A stretch of DNA of 64,000 nucleotides from Massilia sp. Root351 (lineage in GTDB: Bacteria > Pseudomonadota > Gammaproteobacteria > Burkholderiales > Burkholderiaceae_D): NCBI RefSeq assembly GCF_001425045.1, contig NZ_LMDJ01000034.1, forward strand, positions 248,001 to 312,000. The letters run 5' to 3'. A program made the position numbers and the translations under genes. Shown here in pieces: positions 1 to 9,100 of the stretch (within the stretch, counting starts at the first letter, position 1; every line of letters begins with the position of its first letter). The notes beneath the pieces are model-generated. The model was not told the origin of the DNA. It saw only the letters and a program-made list of their open reading frames with translations, and did no database searches.

Positions 1-701
1 CTGGACGAGCAATAGTCCCAGTACATTTCCGGCACCAGCAGCAAGTTGCCGTCGGCGAAGTTGCGCCGCAGCTGGCTGGCGTTGGCCGCCTCGCGCATCA
101 GGTCCAGTTCGTCGTGCAGGTATTTGTCGAACTCGCCCACCACCTCTTTCGGCTTGAGGCGCTTGCTGTCGGCCCACAGGCGGCCGATCCAGTCGGCGGC
201 GATATGCATCAACGCCACGTCCTCGTCGATCAGCTTCTTCATGCCCGGGCGCAGCACCTTGACGGCCACTTCCTTGCCGTCCTTCAGGACGGCGAAGTGC
301 ACCTGCGCGATCGAGGCCGACGCGACGGGGATGCGCTCGAAGCTGGCAAACAGGCGGTCCGGATGGTCGCCCAGCGAACGCTGGATCTGGGCGATGGCCA
401 GGTCCGAATCGAACGGCGGCACGCGGTCCTGCAGCAGCGCCAGCTCTTCCACGATGTCGAGCGGGATCAGGTCGCGCCGGGTGGACAGCACCTGGCCGAA
501 CTTGACGAAGATCGGTCCCAGCTCCTCCAGCGCCAGGCGCAGGCGCAGGCCGCGCGGCGCGGAGATGTCGCGCCAGAAGAAGAAGGTGTCGATCAGCTTG
601 GCCGTGCGCGGCACGCGCAGGCCGGAGAAGGCGATTTCATCGAGTCCGTACTGGACGGCGACCCGCAGGATTTTCAGCAGGCGCAGGAATTTCAAGATCA
701 T
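1..701 (-). CDS. ubiB: Ubiquinone biosynthesis kinase-like protein UbiB (N-terminal part; runs off the window)
   Basis: ABC1/ADCK/UbiB-family atypical kinase-like protein, needed for aerobic ubiquinone (coenzyme Q) synthesis at the inner membrane. About 233 N-terminal residues are visible; the family is usually 500-550 aa, so more than half lies beyond base 1. The family KxGQ motif is present (FVKFGQVLSTRRD), followed by the Ala-rich nucleotide loop (VASASIAQVH) and the AVKVLRPG lysine region. The start ATG overlaps the ubiJ stop (ATGA), so translation is probably coupled. ubiE, ubiJ and ubiB in one direction match the classic ubi cluster. Family identification is very secure; the C-terminal half cannot be judged. 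Confidence 0.95.
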   Translation of the reverse strand, partial: MILKFLRLLKILRVAVQYGLDEIAFSGLRVPRTAKLIDTFFFWRDISAPRGLRLRLALEELGPIFVKFGQVLSTRRDLIPLDIVEELALLQDRVPPFDSDLAIAQIQRSLGDHPDRLFASFERIPVASASIAQVHFAVLKDGKEVAVKVLRPGMKKLIDEDVALMHIAADWIGRLWADSKRLKPKEVVGEFDKYLHDELDLMREAANASQLRRNFADGNLLLVPEMYWDYCSS

Positions 702-1327
702 GTATGGTCCCCGGCGCCCTGCGCCAGTTTCTTTTCCAGGTTGGCCAGGCGCTTGGCGAAGCGCTCGGTGTCGTCGCGCAGGCGGCGCACTTCCGCGCCG
801 AACTGCTCGGTCACGGCCGGGCGTACCAGCAGCGGATTCTCTTCAAGGAAGTACTCGGCGGCGTTCTCGGCCAGCTTGCGCTGCCCGCTCTTGAGCGCCT
901 CGAAGGCGGCCCTGGCGCCGCCCGCCAGGCGCGTGGCGGCCAGCGGGCCGACCAGCTTTTCCAGGTCATGTTCGGCCTCCCAGCGCAGCGATTTGGACAG
1001 CTGCGAGATGGCGTTGGCAAATTCGGCGTCGCCCTCGATCTGCACGTAGGAAAAGGCGCGCTCGCGGTTTTGCGCGATCAGCGGCAGGTCGGACAGCTTG
1101 AGGCGGATGGTGACATTGGCTGCGGCATCGGCCGGCGCGGCTTCCACCATGCCGTCGGCGGTCACGCCCAGGCGCAGCTCGACCGGCGCGGCGGCGATGC
1201 AGGCCACCTTGCCGGCGTGCAGGCGCAGGGCCGCGCGGGCCCACGGCTCCTGGGCCAGCAGATGGTTGATGGTGGCGGCGACGGGCGCCAGCGGTGTAGG
1301 CAGATTGGGTATGGTCGGTGAAGGCAT
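698..1327 (-). CDS. ubiJ: Ubiquinone biosynthesis accessory factor UbiJ (SCP2 domain)
   Basis: A 209-residue protein with an N-terminal SCP2-like lipid-binding region (about residues 15-120) and a C-terminal helical, charged tail (RLRDDTERFAKRLANLEKK) typical of UbiJ. In E. coli UbiJ binds ubiquinone intermediates and helps hold the Ubi complex together. The gene sits directly before ubiB with an ATGA overlap. Its start codon lies only about 14 bases after the U-tract of a strong terminator, and no Shine-Dalgarno sequence is visible, so read-through from the upstream gene or an unusual leader must be considered. The assignment rests on the SCP2 fold pattern, the length and the position between ubiE and ubiB. 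Confidence 0.88.
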   Translation of the reverse strand: MPSPTIPNLPTPLAPVAATINHLLAQEPWARAALRLHAGKVACIAAAPVELRLGVTADGMVEAAPADAAANVTIRLKLSDLPLIAQNRERAFSYVQIEGDAEFANAISQLSKSLRWEAEHDLEKLVGPLAATRLAGGARAAFEALKSGQRKLAENAAEYFLEENPLLVRPAVTEQFGAEVRRLRDDTERFAKRLANLEKKLAQGAGDHT

Positions 1328-1341
1328 GCGTGCAGGCGCTT

Positions 1342-1375
1342 AAAAAAACAAAACCGCCCAGTTTGCCTGGGCGGT
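1342..1375 (-). terminator. Rho-independent terminator after the Tim44-like gene, inside the ubi cluster
   Basis: On the minus strand, a perfect 9-bp stem (ACCGCCCAG / CTGGGCGGT) with a GCAAA loop is followed by TTTTG and seven T. It lies between the Tim44-like gene and ubiJ, with the ubiJ start codon about 14 bases past the T-tract, so it could act as an attenuator for ubiJ-ubiB. Confidence 0.85.
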
Positions 1376-1440
1376 CTTGATCTTACCAGTTTGCCGGGCG
1401 CTTGCCCGGCGTGGTGGCGAAAAAACGGGAACGCCAGCGC

Positions 1441-2400
1441 TTAGGCAAGCTGCTGGATGCCGGCCAGCAGCCAGCCGCCGTTGCCGGAAACCGGCTTGCT
1501 CAGGTTCCACACTTCGTGGAACGGCTCGGCCAGCGCGTCCGGTGCGGACTTGATCGAGCCCATGAACTTGACGCTGGCCAGGTAGTCCTTGCCGTCGTTC
1601 TCGATGCCCAGCAGCTCGGCGTCGATGGTGACCACGTCGGTGTAGTCGGCCTGGCCGTTGCGCTCGGCGATCTGCATCTTCAGCTCGGCGAACACTTCCG
1701 GGGTGGTGAATTCGCGGATGTCGGCCGAATCGCCCTTGTCCCAGGCCGCTTGCAGGCGGATGTAGTTGCTCTTGGCATGGCGCAGGAAGGACGCCGTGTC
1801 GAAGTCGGCCGGCACGCCCCAAGGGGTGTGGGCCGCAACAGGCGCCGCTTTATCCAGGTTCAGGCCGCCCGAGACCGGCTGCAGCGGCGGCAGGCCGGAG
1901 CCGATTTCCGGCGTACGTGCCATCGGCTGCTGTGGCTGAGGCTGCCATGCGCTGCCGCCATTGCCGCCGAAGCCGGCCGCTGCCGCGGCAGGACGCTGCG
2001 GCGACATGCGGCTGCGCACCAGGCGGAAGATCAGGTAGGCCGCGCCGGCGATCAGCGCGAACGTCAGCATGGTGCCGATCATGCTGGCCAGGGCGCCGCC
2101 CAGGCCGAAGTGCGACAGCAGGGCGCCCAGGCCGAGGCCCAGCAGCGCGCCGCCCAGGATGCCTTTCCAAGGGCTGGAAGGTTTCGGCGCGGCTGCCGGC
2201 GGCGTGGCCGCCGCGGCTGCGGGCGTGGCCTGGCGGGCCTGGGCCGGGGTCGGCGCAGGCTGGGCCGGCATCTTGCTCACGCTTTGGGACTGGCGTCCGA
2301 TGGAGCGGCCGCCGCCCATGGGACGGGCGATCGCCTCGCCCAGCATGGCGGTGGCGGACAATGCCAGCACAGCGCTAACCAGAATCTTTTTCATGTTCAT
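1441..2400 (-). CDS. Tim44-like domain protein, secreted or membrane-anchored
   Basis: A 319-residue protein with an N-terminal signal sequence (MNMKKILVSAVLALSATAML), a Gly/Arg-rich then Pro/Ala-rich linker (about residues 30-90), a hydrophobic Gly-rich segment (ILGGALLGLGLGALLSHFGLG and following, about residues 95-145) that can span the membrane, and a C-terminal Tim44/TIM44-like domain (about 195-319). Bacterial members are common in Proteobacteria; their function is not settled. The start was chosen at the ATG before NMKKIL because it begins the signal peptide and has GGGAAAA a few bases upstream. The gene lies between ubiE and ubiJ, which suggests a membrane role near quinone synthesis; this is inference only. 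Confidence 0.82.
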   Translation of the reverse strand: MNMKKILVSAVLALSATAMLGEAIARPMGGGRSIGRQSQSVSKMPAQPAPTPAQARQATPAAAAATPPAAAPKPSSPWKGILGGALLGLGLGALLSHFGLGGALASMIGTMLTFALIAGAAYLIFRLVRSRMSPQRPAAAAAGFGGNGGSAWQPQPQQPMARTPEIGSGLPPLQPVSGGLNLDKAAPVAAHTPWGVPADFDTASFLRHAKSNYIRLQAAWDKGDSADIREFTTPEVFAELKMQIAERNGQADYTDVVTIDAELLGIENDGKDYLASVKFMGSIKSAPDALAEPFHEVWNLSKPVSGNGGWLLAGIQQLA

Positions 2401-2413
2401 GATGTTTTCCCGC

Positions 2414-3148
2414 TTACAGTTTGATACCGGTGTGCAAAGCGGCCACACCCGCCGTCAGGTTGTAATACTGGACCCGCTCCAGTCCCGCATCCTGCATCAT
2501 CGTTTTCAGGGTTTCCTGGTCGGGATGCATGCGGATCGATTCAGCCAGGTAACGGTAGCTTTCCGCGTCACCGGCAATTTTCTGTCCCAGCCAAGGCAGC
2601 ACCGAGAACGAATACAGATCATACGGCTTTTGCAACGGTTCCGCGACTTTTGAGAATTCCAGCACCAGCAGCTTGCCGCCCGGCTTCAGCACGCGGCGCA
2701 TTTCGGCCAGCGCCTGGTCCTTGTGCGTCATGTTGCGCAGGCCGAACGCCACGCTGACCCGGTCGAAATAATTGTCGGGGAACGGCAATTTTTCCGCGTC
2801 ACACAGCAAGGTGGGGGTGACCAGGCCGCGATTCAAGAGGCGATCGCGGCCCACGCGCAGCATGGACTCATTAATATCGGTCAGCCACACCTCGCCGCTG
2901 GGGCCGGCCTGCTTGGCGAAAGCCTTGGCCAGGTCGCCGGTGCCGCCGGCGATGTCCAGGCATTTGAAACCGGGACGCACGGCCGCGTTGGCGATGGTAA
3001 ACGTCTTCCACAGGCGATGCAGACCGGCCGACATCAGGTCGTTCATCACGTCGTACTTGGCGGCCACCGAGTGGAACACCTTGGCGACTTCCTTCACTTT
3101 ATCGTCTTCGGAGACGGTCTTGTAGCCGAAATGGGTGGTATTGGTCAT
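2414..3148 (-). CDS. ubiE: Ubiquinone/menaquinone C-methyltransferase UbiE
   Basis: SAM-dependent C-methyltransferase of ubiquinone (and menaquinone) synthesis, 244 aa, the normal family length. The N-terminus (MTNTTHFGYKTVSEDDK) and the UbiE-specific segment KYDVMNDLMSAGLHRLWK are clear. SAM motif I is CLDIAGGTGDLAKAF, and the post-I and motif II regions (DINESMLRVGRDR, FGLRNMTHKDQAL) follow. The start was placed at MTNTTH because homology begins there; in-frame sequence further upstream looks non-coding. It is the first gene of the ubiE - Tim44-like - ubiJ - ubiB run. Very secure. Confidence 0.97.
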   Translation of the reverse strand: MTNTTHFGYKTVSEDDKVKEVAKVFHSVAAKYDVMNDLMSAGLHRLWKTFTIANAAVRPGFKCLDIAGGTGDLAKAFAKQAGPSGEVWLTDINESMLRVGRDRLLNRGLVTPTLLCDAEKLPFPDNYFDRVSVAFGLRNMTHKDQALAEMRRVLKPGGKLLVLEFSKVAEPLQKPYDLYSFSVLPWLGQKIAGDAESYRYLAESIRMHPDQETLKTMMQDAGLERVQYYNLTAGVAALHTGIKL

Positions 3149-3175
3149 GGTCTGGGAAGCTGTGGATTTGCCTGC

Positions 3176-3181
3176 ATTATA
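3176..3181 (-). promoter_or_regulatory. Candidate -10 element upstream of ubiE
   Basis: A perfect TATAAT on the minus strand, 28 bases before the ubiE ATG. I see no convincing -35 at 16-18 bases. The rest of the 3149-3385 gap holds no gene I can support. Confidence 0.35.
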
Positions 3182-3385
3182 CAAGCGCAGCAGGGAAAAT
3201 CCCTCCGGAGCTTGATCTGGGTGGAGGCGGCCAGCCGTGGCGGTCCCAGGCTGGCAGCACTGGACAGGCAAAGGCGCGGTTTGCTCTCAGCGCGCAGAAC
3301 CAGTTCTTGACAGAGGGAATCGCCATCGGCGTCCTTGCGGAACTATGGGTCTGTGGCGGCGGCCTGGCCGCATACCGCTGGATTT

Positions 3386-4723
3386 TCACGCGGGAAGATT
3401 GAGCAGTTCCGCGCGGCGGGATTGCAGGTACTGGCGCTCGACGGCGTTGCTGGCGAGCTCGCAGGCGCGGTCATAAGCGGCGATGGCGGCAGGGTCGCCC
3501 TGGCGGCGCAGCAGTTCGGCCTTGGCAGCGTGCAGGTAATGGAAACCGTCCAGCTGGCCGCCCTGCTCCAGCCTGGCAATCCAGGCCAGCCCCTGCGCCG
3601 GGCCGCCGGCCATGCCGAGCGCGACGGCGGCGTTCAACTCCACCACCGGCGTGGGCAGGTGGCGCAGCAGCGCGCCGTACAGGGCCGAGATCTGTGGCCA
3701 GTCGGTTTCCGCCGCGCCGGCAGCCTTGCTGTGCAGCGCCGCGATGGCGGCCTGGATCTGGTATGGGCCGGGCCGGCGCAGCGGCAAGGCCGCGTCCAGC
3801 AGCGCCAGGCCTTCGGCGATGGCGGCGCGGTCCCACAGGCTGCGGTCTTGCGTTTCCAGCGTCATCAACCCGCCGTCGGCCGAGGCGCGGGCGCCGCTGC
3901 GGGCGTGGGTCAGCAGCATCAGGGCCAGCAGACCCTGCACCTCGGCGTCGCGCGGCGCCAGCTCGGCCAGCAGGCGGCCCAGCCGGATCGCTTCGCGGCA
4001 CAGGTCGGTACGCACCAGGCGCTGGCCGCTGGTGGCGCCGTAGCCTTCGTTGAACACCAGGTAGATCACTTGCAGCACCAGCGCCAGGCGCGCCGGCAGC
4101 TGGTCCGGCGCCGGCACGGCGAAGGGAATCTTCGCGTCGACGATCTTGCGCTTGGCGCGCACCAGGCGCTGGGCGGTGGCCGCCTCGCTCTCGCAGTAGG
4201 CGCGCGCAATCTCGCGGGTGGACAGGCCGCACAGCGTGCGCAAGGCCAGCGCCGTCTGCGCGCCGGAGGCCAGGGCTGGGTGGCAGCAGATGAAGATCAG
4301 GCGCAGGCGGTCGTCGTCCACCGCCAGGCTGTAGCCGGCTGCCGAGAAGGCCGGCGCAGGGGCGCCAGCGCCGGCGCCGGCGCTGGCGCTACCGCTACCG
4401 TCCACGCGCGCGAAGCAGCCGTCGACGCCGGCGTCCGTGTCCGCGGCCGGCTCCTGCGCCAGCCGCGCCAGCGCTTCGCTGGAGTCGGGCAAGGTCCAGC
4501 CGGCGCGGCGCAGGTAGTCAAGGCCGGCGTTGCGGGCGACCGTGGTCAGCCAGGCCGCAGGGTTGGCGGGCAGGCCGTCGCGCGGCCAGCGCTCCAGCGC
4601 TTTGCCGTAGGCGTCCTGCAGCAAGTCCTCGGCCAGGCTGATGTCGCCGAAACGGCGTATCAGCCCGGCCAGCACCCTGCCGCCCTCGCGCCGGCACACC
4701 TCCTCCACCGCCCGCGTCAGCAT
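3386..4723 (-). CDS. ECF42-type RNA polymerase sigma factor with C-terminal TPR-like extension
   Basis: A 445-residue group IV sigma factor. Region sigma-2 is at about residues 10-75 (FGDISLAEDLLQDAYGKALE), sigma-4 at about 140-190 (TALALRTLCGLSTREIARAY), and a long C-terminal helical part (about 200-445) carries repeat-like segments such as LNAAVALGMAGGPAQGLAWI. This layout fits the ECF42 group (SigI-like, DUF6596), which carries a TPR-like C-terminal domain instead of an anti-sigma factor and is usually found beside DGPF/YCII genes. Exactly such a gene lies just upstream at 4813-5163. A low-complexity Ala/Gly/Ser patch between sigma-2 and sigma-4 (around residues 110-128) is unusual. Target genes cannot be told from sequence. 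Confidence 0.88.
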   Translation of the reverse strand: MLTRAVEEVCRREGGRVLAGLIRRFGDISLAEDLLQDAYGKALERWPRDGLPANPAAWLTTVARNAGLDYLRRAGWTLPDSSEALARLAQEPAADTDAGVDGCFARVDGSGSASAGAGAGAPAPAFSAAGYSLAVDDDRLRLIFICCHPALASGAQTALALRTLCGLSTREIARAYCESEAATAQRLVRAKRKIVDAKIPFAVPAPDQLPARLALVLQVIYLVFNEGYGATSGQRLVRTDLCREAIRLGRLLAELAPRDAEVQGLLALMLLTHARSGARASADGGLMTLETQDRSLWDRAAIAEGLALLDAALPLRRPGPYQIQAAIAALHSKAAGAAETDWPQISALYGALLRHLPTPVVELNAAVALGMAGGPAQGLAWIARLEQGGQLDGFHYLHAAKAELLRRQGDPAAIAAYDRACELASNAVERQYLQSRRAELLNLPA

Positions 4724-4732
4724 GCTAGCGAG

Positions 4733-4791
4733 CTGAGCCGCATTTTCACCATCTCGGGGTCAGACCCCGAAGTTGGGAAAATGCGGCTCAG
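4733..4791. repeat. Long imperfect palindrome centred on GGGGTCAGACCCC (copy 1)
   Basis: The outer arms CTGAGCCGCATTTTC and GAAAATGCGGCTCAG pair perfectly, and the core CGGGGTC-A-GACCCCG is also perfect; the short stretch between them is imperfect. The element sits between the YCII gene and its sigma factor gene. The same core and the GCCGCAT...ATGCGGC arms recur at 25505-25555, so this is a dispersed REP-like repeat rather than a chance hairpin. Confidence 0.85.
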
Positions 4792-4812
4792 TCTGGTAAG
4801 GGCGCGCATGGG

Positions 4813-5163
4813 CTAGCCGTGGTTGATTTGCGGCCGCACTTCGATCGAGCCCTCGCCAGCGGAGGGGCATTTGGCGGCCCATTTGATGGCCTCGTCCAGG
4901 TTGGCGCAGTCGATCAGGTAGTAGCCGCCCAGCTGCTCCTTGGTTTCCGCGAACGGTCCGTCGGTGCAGGCAACTTTGCCGTCGCGCACGCGCACCGTGG
5001 TGGCGGTGTGCACCGGGGCCAGCTCGGAGCCGCCGCGCAGCACGCCGGCGGCGATCATTTCCTGCGTGTAGTCGCCGTAGGATTGCATCAGCTCTCCCAG
5101 CTGCTGCTCGCTCATGCCGCTGTAGAGTTTTTCGTCGGCGTAGATCAGGATCATGTATTCCAT
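4813..5163 (-). CDS. YCII-related (DGPF) domain protein
   Basis: A 116-residue single-domain protein of the YCII/DGPF family. The family motif is plain (TDGPFAETKEQLGGYYLIDC, about residues 70-89). The start is supported by a strong AAGGAGAG Shine-Dalgarno six bases upstream of the ATG. DGPF proteins are the standard genomic partners of ECF42 sigma factors and have been proposed to take part in signalling to them; no enzymatic role is established. The partner sigma gene is 89 bases downstream in the same direction, with a palindromic repeat between them. Family assignment is secure; the functional link is inference from context. Confidence 0.92.
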   Translation of the reverse strand: MEYMILIYADEKLYSGMSEQQLGELMQSYGDYTQEMIAAGVLRGGSELAPVHTATTVRVRDGKVACTDGPFAETKEQLGGYYLIDCANLDEAIKWAAKCPSAGEGSIEVRPQINHG

Positions 5164-5242
5164 GTTGCTCTCCTTGAAAGTCGACCGGACATCCGGACCT
5201 CACCACGACGAACGGTTTTCGCAATATCGACAGGCGGCGCGC

Positions 5243-5271
5243 AAAAAAAAATCCCCGCGGCCGGCGGGGAT
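5243..5271 (-). terminator. Rho-independent terminator after the DUF971 gene
   Basis: On the minus strand an 8-bp stem ATCCCCGC / GCGGGGAT with a short loop runs into eight or more T. It lies 6 bases beyond the DUF971 stop and closes the oxidoreductase-HIT-DUF971 operon. Confidence 0.85.
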
Positions 5272-5277
5272 CGGTGC

Positions 5278-5694
5278 TCAGTGCTTGTGGCCGCAGCCGT
5301 GCGCTTTGGGGGCGGACGGCAAGGCGGCGCCGGATGCGCGTCCGCTGTCGCCGTCGAAGCCGGCGGCGTGCAGGCGGTCCATGTAGTCGCGCCACAGCTG
5401 TTCCTGTTCGGCGCCCAGCTTGTACAGGTAGTCCCAGGTGAACAAGCCGGTGTTGTGGCCGTCCGAGAAGGTGGGCTGGACGGCGTAGTTGCCGACCGGT
5501 TCGATGCCGGCGATGCCGACTTCGCGCTTGCCGACCTGCAGTACTTCCTGCCCCGCCCCGTGTCCCTTCACTTCGGCCGACGGCGAGTACACGCGCAGCA
5601 GCTCGAACGGCAGGTTGAAGGTGGCGCCGTCGTCGAAACTGATTTCGAGGATGCGCGATTTGTTGTGGACGGTGAGGCCGGTGGGTTGTTTCAT
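5278..5694 (-). CDS. DUF971 (GBBH-like N-terminal) domain protein
   Basis: A 138-residue protein matching the DUF971 family, which corresponds to the N-terminal domain of gamma-butyrobetaine hydroxylase. The core motifs are LEISFDDGATFNLPFELLRVYSPSAE split around residues 17-42, then GIEPVGNYAVQPTFSDGHNTGLFTW. The C-terminal 25 residues are a low-complexity His/Gly/Ala tail ending CGHKH that might bind metal. The start ATG overlaps the stop of the HIT gene (ATGA), so the two are translationally coupled. No enzymatic role is known for stand-alone DUF971 proteins; a link to Fe-S or metal handling has been suggested for the family. Confidence 0.88.
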   Translation of the reverse strand: MKQPTGLTVHNKSRILEISFDDGATFNLPFELLRVYSPSAEVKGHGAGQEVLQVGKREVGIAGIEPVGNYAVQPTFSDGHNTGLFTWDYLYKLGAEQEQLWRDYMDRLHAAGFDGDSGRASGAALPSAPKAHGCGHKH

Positions 5695-6134
5695 GATGAC
5701 AGTTTCGCGATGATGGATGCACGTAACTGTACCAGCAACGCGCTGCGCGCGGCCAGCGCGGCCGGATCCGGCGCGCGCTGCGCCTCGCCCCAGGTGGGGT
5801 TCGGGAAGTGCACGTCGTCCGTGTAGCGCGGGATCACGTGCCAGTGCACATGCGGCGTCATGTTGCCGAAACTGGCCAGGTTGACCTTTTCCGGCGCCAT
5901 CACCTCGCGCACCGCCGCCTCCACCTGCCACACGGCGTTCATCACGTGCATGCGGTCGGCCGGCGCCAAATCCGTCATTTCCTTGACGTGCCGGTTCCAC
6001 ACCACGCGTACGAAGCCAGGATAACTGGCCTCGTTCACCAGCACCACGCTGAGCTTGTCGTCATGCCAGACCAGCGCGTCGGACGGCGCGGCCAGCAGCG
6101 TGCACAAGTCGCAGGGGCGCGCCGCCTGCGTCAT
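5691..6134 (-). CDS. HIT family protein
   Basis: A 147-residue histidine-triad nucleotide-binding/hydrolase family protein. The HIT signature is HVHWHVIPR (H-x-H-x-H-x-x), near residue 98. It starts with a CDLC motif that is common in this subgroup. It acts on nucleotide phosphoramidates or dinucleotides in other organisms; the substrate here is unknown. Its ATG overlaps the stop of the giant oxidoreductase, and its stop overlaps the DUF971 ATG, so the three genes form one coupled operon. Confidence 0.92.
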   Translation of the reverse strand: MTQAARPCDLCTLLAAPSDALVWHDDKLSVVLVNEASYPGFVRVVWNRHVKEMTDLAPADRMHVMNAVWQVEAAVREVMAPEKVNLASFGNMTPHVHWHVIPRYTDDVHFPNPTWGEAQRAPDPAALAARSALLVQLRASIIAKLSS

Positions 6135-9100
6135 ACCAGCACCCGCTCGATGCCGCCGTTGTTGGCCTTGGCCACGTAGTCCGGCATCCAGTTCTCGCCC
6201 AGCAGGTGCTTGGCGATTTCCACCACAATGTAGTCGGCCGTGGTGCCCGCGTCTTCGCTGTAGCGCGATACGCCGCCCAGACAGGCCGGGCAGCTGGTCA
6301 GCACCTTCACCTCGCCGGTGAAGCCGTCGGCGCGCAGCTTGTCGGCGCCCTTGACCATTTCCTCTTCCTTGCGGAAGCGCACCTGGGTCGAAATGTCCGG
6401 ACGCGCCGCCATCAGGGTGCCGGAGTCGCCGCAGCAGCGGTCGTTCTTCTCGATCTTGGTGGCGTCCACGGTGGTGATCAGCGAATTCACCGTTTTCAGC
6501 GGGTCCTGCATCTTCATCGGCGAGTGGCAAGGATCGTGGTACATGTAACGGGTGCCGGTCACGCTTTCCAGCTTGACGTTCTTCTCCAGCAGGTACTCAT
6601 GGATGTCCATGATGCGGCAGCCCGGGAAGATCTTCTCGAACTCGTAGGACGCCAGCTGGTCGTAGCAGGTGCCGCACGATACCACCACGGTCTTGATGTC
6701 CAGGTAGTTCAGGGTGTTGGCCATGCGATGGAACAGCACGCGGTTGTCCGTCACCATCTTGTCGGCCTTGTCGAAGTCGCCGGCGCCGCGCTGCGGGTAG
6801 CCGCAGCACAGGTAGCCAGGCGGCAGCACGGTCTGCACCCCCACTTCCCACAGCATGGCCTGCGTGGCCAGGCCCACTTGCGAGAACAGGCGCTCCGAAC
6901 CGCAGCCCGGGAAGTAGAACACGGCTTCGGTGTCGGCCGTGGTTTTCTTCGGGTCGCGGATGATGGGGATCATCTTGTTGTCTTCGATGTCGAGCAGCGC
7001 GCGCGCGGTCTTCTTCGGCAGGTTGCCCGGCATCTTCTTGTTGATGAAGTGGATCACCTGCTCTTTGATCGGCGGCTTGCCGACGGTCGGCGGCGGCGCC
7101 TTGGTCTGGCTCTTGGCGAACTTCTTCAGCACATCGTTGCCCAGCCGCTGTGCCTTGTAGGCCACGCCCACCATGCCCTGGCGCACCGTATTGATGGTGG
7201 TCGGGTCGGTGGCGTTCAGGAAGAACATGGCCGCCGCCTTGCCGGGATTGAAGCTGCGCTTGTCCATCTTGCGCAGCAGGTTGCGCATGTTCATCGACAC
7301 GTCGCCGAAGTCGATGTTGACCGGACAGGGCGTGACGCATTTATGGCATACCGTGCAGTGGTCGGCCACGTCTTCGAATTCTTCCCAGTGCTTGATGGAG
7401 ATGCCGCGCCGGGTCTGCTCTTCGTACAGGAAAGCTTCGATCAGCGAGGACGTCGCCAGGATCTTGTCGCGCGGCGAGTACAGCAGGTTGGCGCGCGGCA
7501 CGTGGGTCGAGCACACCGGTTTGCATTTGCCGCAGCGCAGGCAGTCCTTGACGCTGTTGGCGATTTCGCCGATGTCGCTTTGCTGCATGATCAGCGATTC
7601 GTGGCCCATCAGCCCGAAGGACGGGGTATAGGCGTTCGACAAGTCGGCATCCATGCCCGGCAGGTTGAGCAGCTTGCCCTTGTTGAAGCGGCCTTCCGGA
7701 TCCACCCGCAGCTTGTACTCGCGGAAGTTGACGATTTCGTCTTCGGTCAGGAACTCCAGCTTGGTGATGCCGATGCCGTGCTCGCCTGAAATTACGCCGT
7801 TCAGCGAACGGGCCAGCTTCATGATGCGCGCCACGGCCTTGTGCGCCAGCTGCAGCATCTCGTAATGGTCCGAGTTCACCGGCAGGTTGGTGTGCACGTT
7901 GCCGTCGCCGGCGTGCATGTGCAGCGCCACGAACACGCGCCCGCGCAGCACGCGCTTGTGGATGGCGGCCGCTTCGTCCAGGATCAGCTTGAAGGCGGCG
8001 CCGTTGAAGATCTGGCGCAGCACGGCGCGGATTTCCTGCTTCCAGCTCACGCGCACGGTGCGGTCCTGCACCACGTCGAACAGGGTGGCGTCCGGCTGGC
8101 GCACCAGGCGCTCGTCGAAGGCCGCGTCCAGCGCGCCCAGGCCCAGTGCGCGCAGTTGCTCGCGCACGGCGGCCAGCGGCTGGTCCAGATTGTCCTGCGT
8201 GAAGGTCCAGCGCTGCTGCACCTGCTCCAGCAGGGCCAGCGCCTGCTGTGCGCGGTCGCCCAGCATTTCGGCGTCGCCCACCTTGTCGTCGGAGGCGTCG
8301 TCGCTTTTCCCTACCGGCAGATTGCCAGCCTCGAAGAAGGCGCGCAGTTCGCCCGCCAGTTCCAGCTTGTTGGTGATCGACAGCTCGACGTTGATGCGCT
8401 CGATGCCGTCGGTGTACTCGCCCATGCGGTTCAGCGGGATCACCACGTCTTCATTGATCTTGAAGGCGTTGGTGTGCTTGGCGATGGCGGCGGTGCGGGC
8501 GCGGTCCAGCCAGAATTTCTTGCGCGCTTCCGGGCTCACGGCCACGAAGCCTTCGCCCACGCGGGTGTTGGCCAGGCGCACCACTTCCGAGGCGGCAATC
8601 GCCACCGCGTCCTCGTCGTCGCCGACGATGTCGCCGAACAGCGCCATCTTCGGCAGCACGCCGCGCTTCGATTTGGTGGCGTAGCCCACCGCGCGCAGGT
8701 AGCGCTCGTCCAGGTGTTCCAGGCCGGCCAGGCGCAGCGTGGCGAATTTTTCGCCGGTGGCCGGCAGGCCGTCCAGGTAGTCCTTGATTTCAACGATGGA
8801 CGGAATCGCGTCGCGCGCCTGGCCGAAGAACTCCAGGCACACGGTGCGGGTGTGCTTGGGCATCTTGTGCAGGATCCAGCGCGCCGACGTGATCAAGCCG
8901 TCGCAGCCCTCTTTCTGGATGCCCGGCAGGCCGGCCAGGAATTTGTCGGTCACATCCTTGCCCAGGCCTTCCTTGCGGAATACGCGGCCGGCGATCTCCA
9001 GGATCTCGGTCTTGAACGGCTCGCCTTTCGACTCGCCGCGCGCGTTCGGGTGGGTCCATTCCAGCTTGAAGCGCGCCAGCGGCGTGTCATGGATCTTGGA

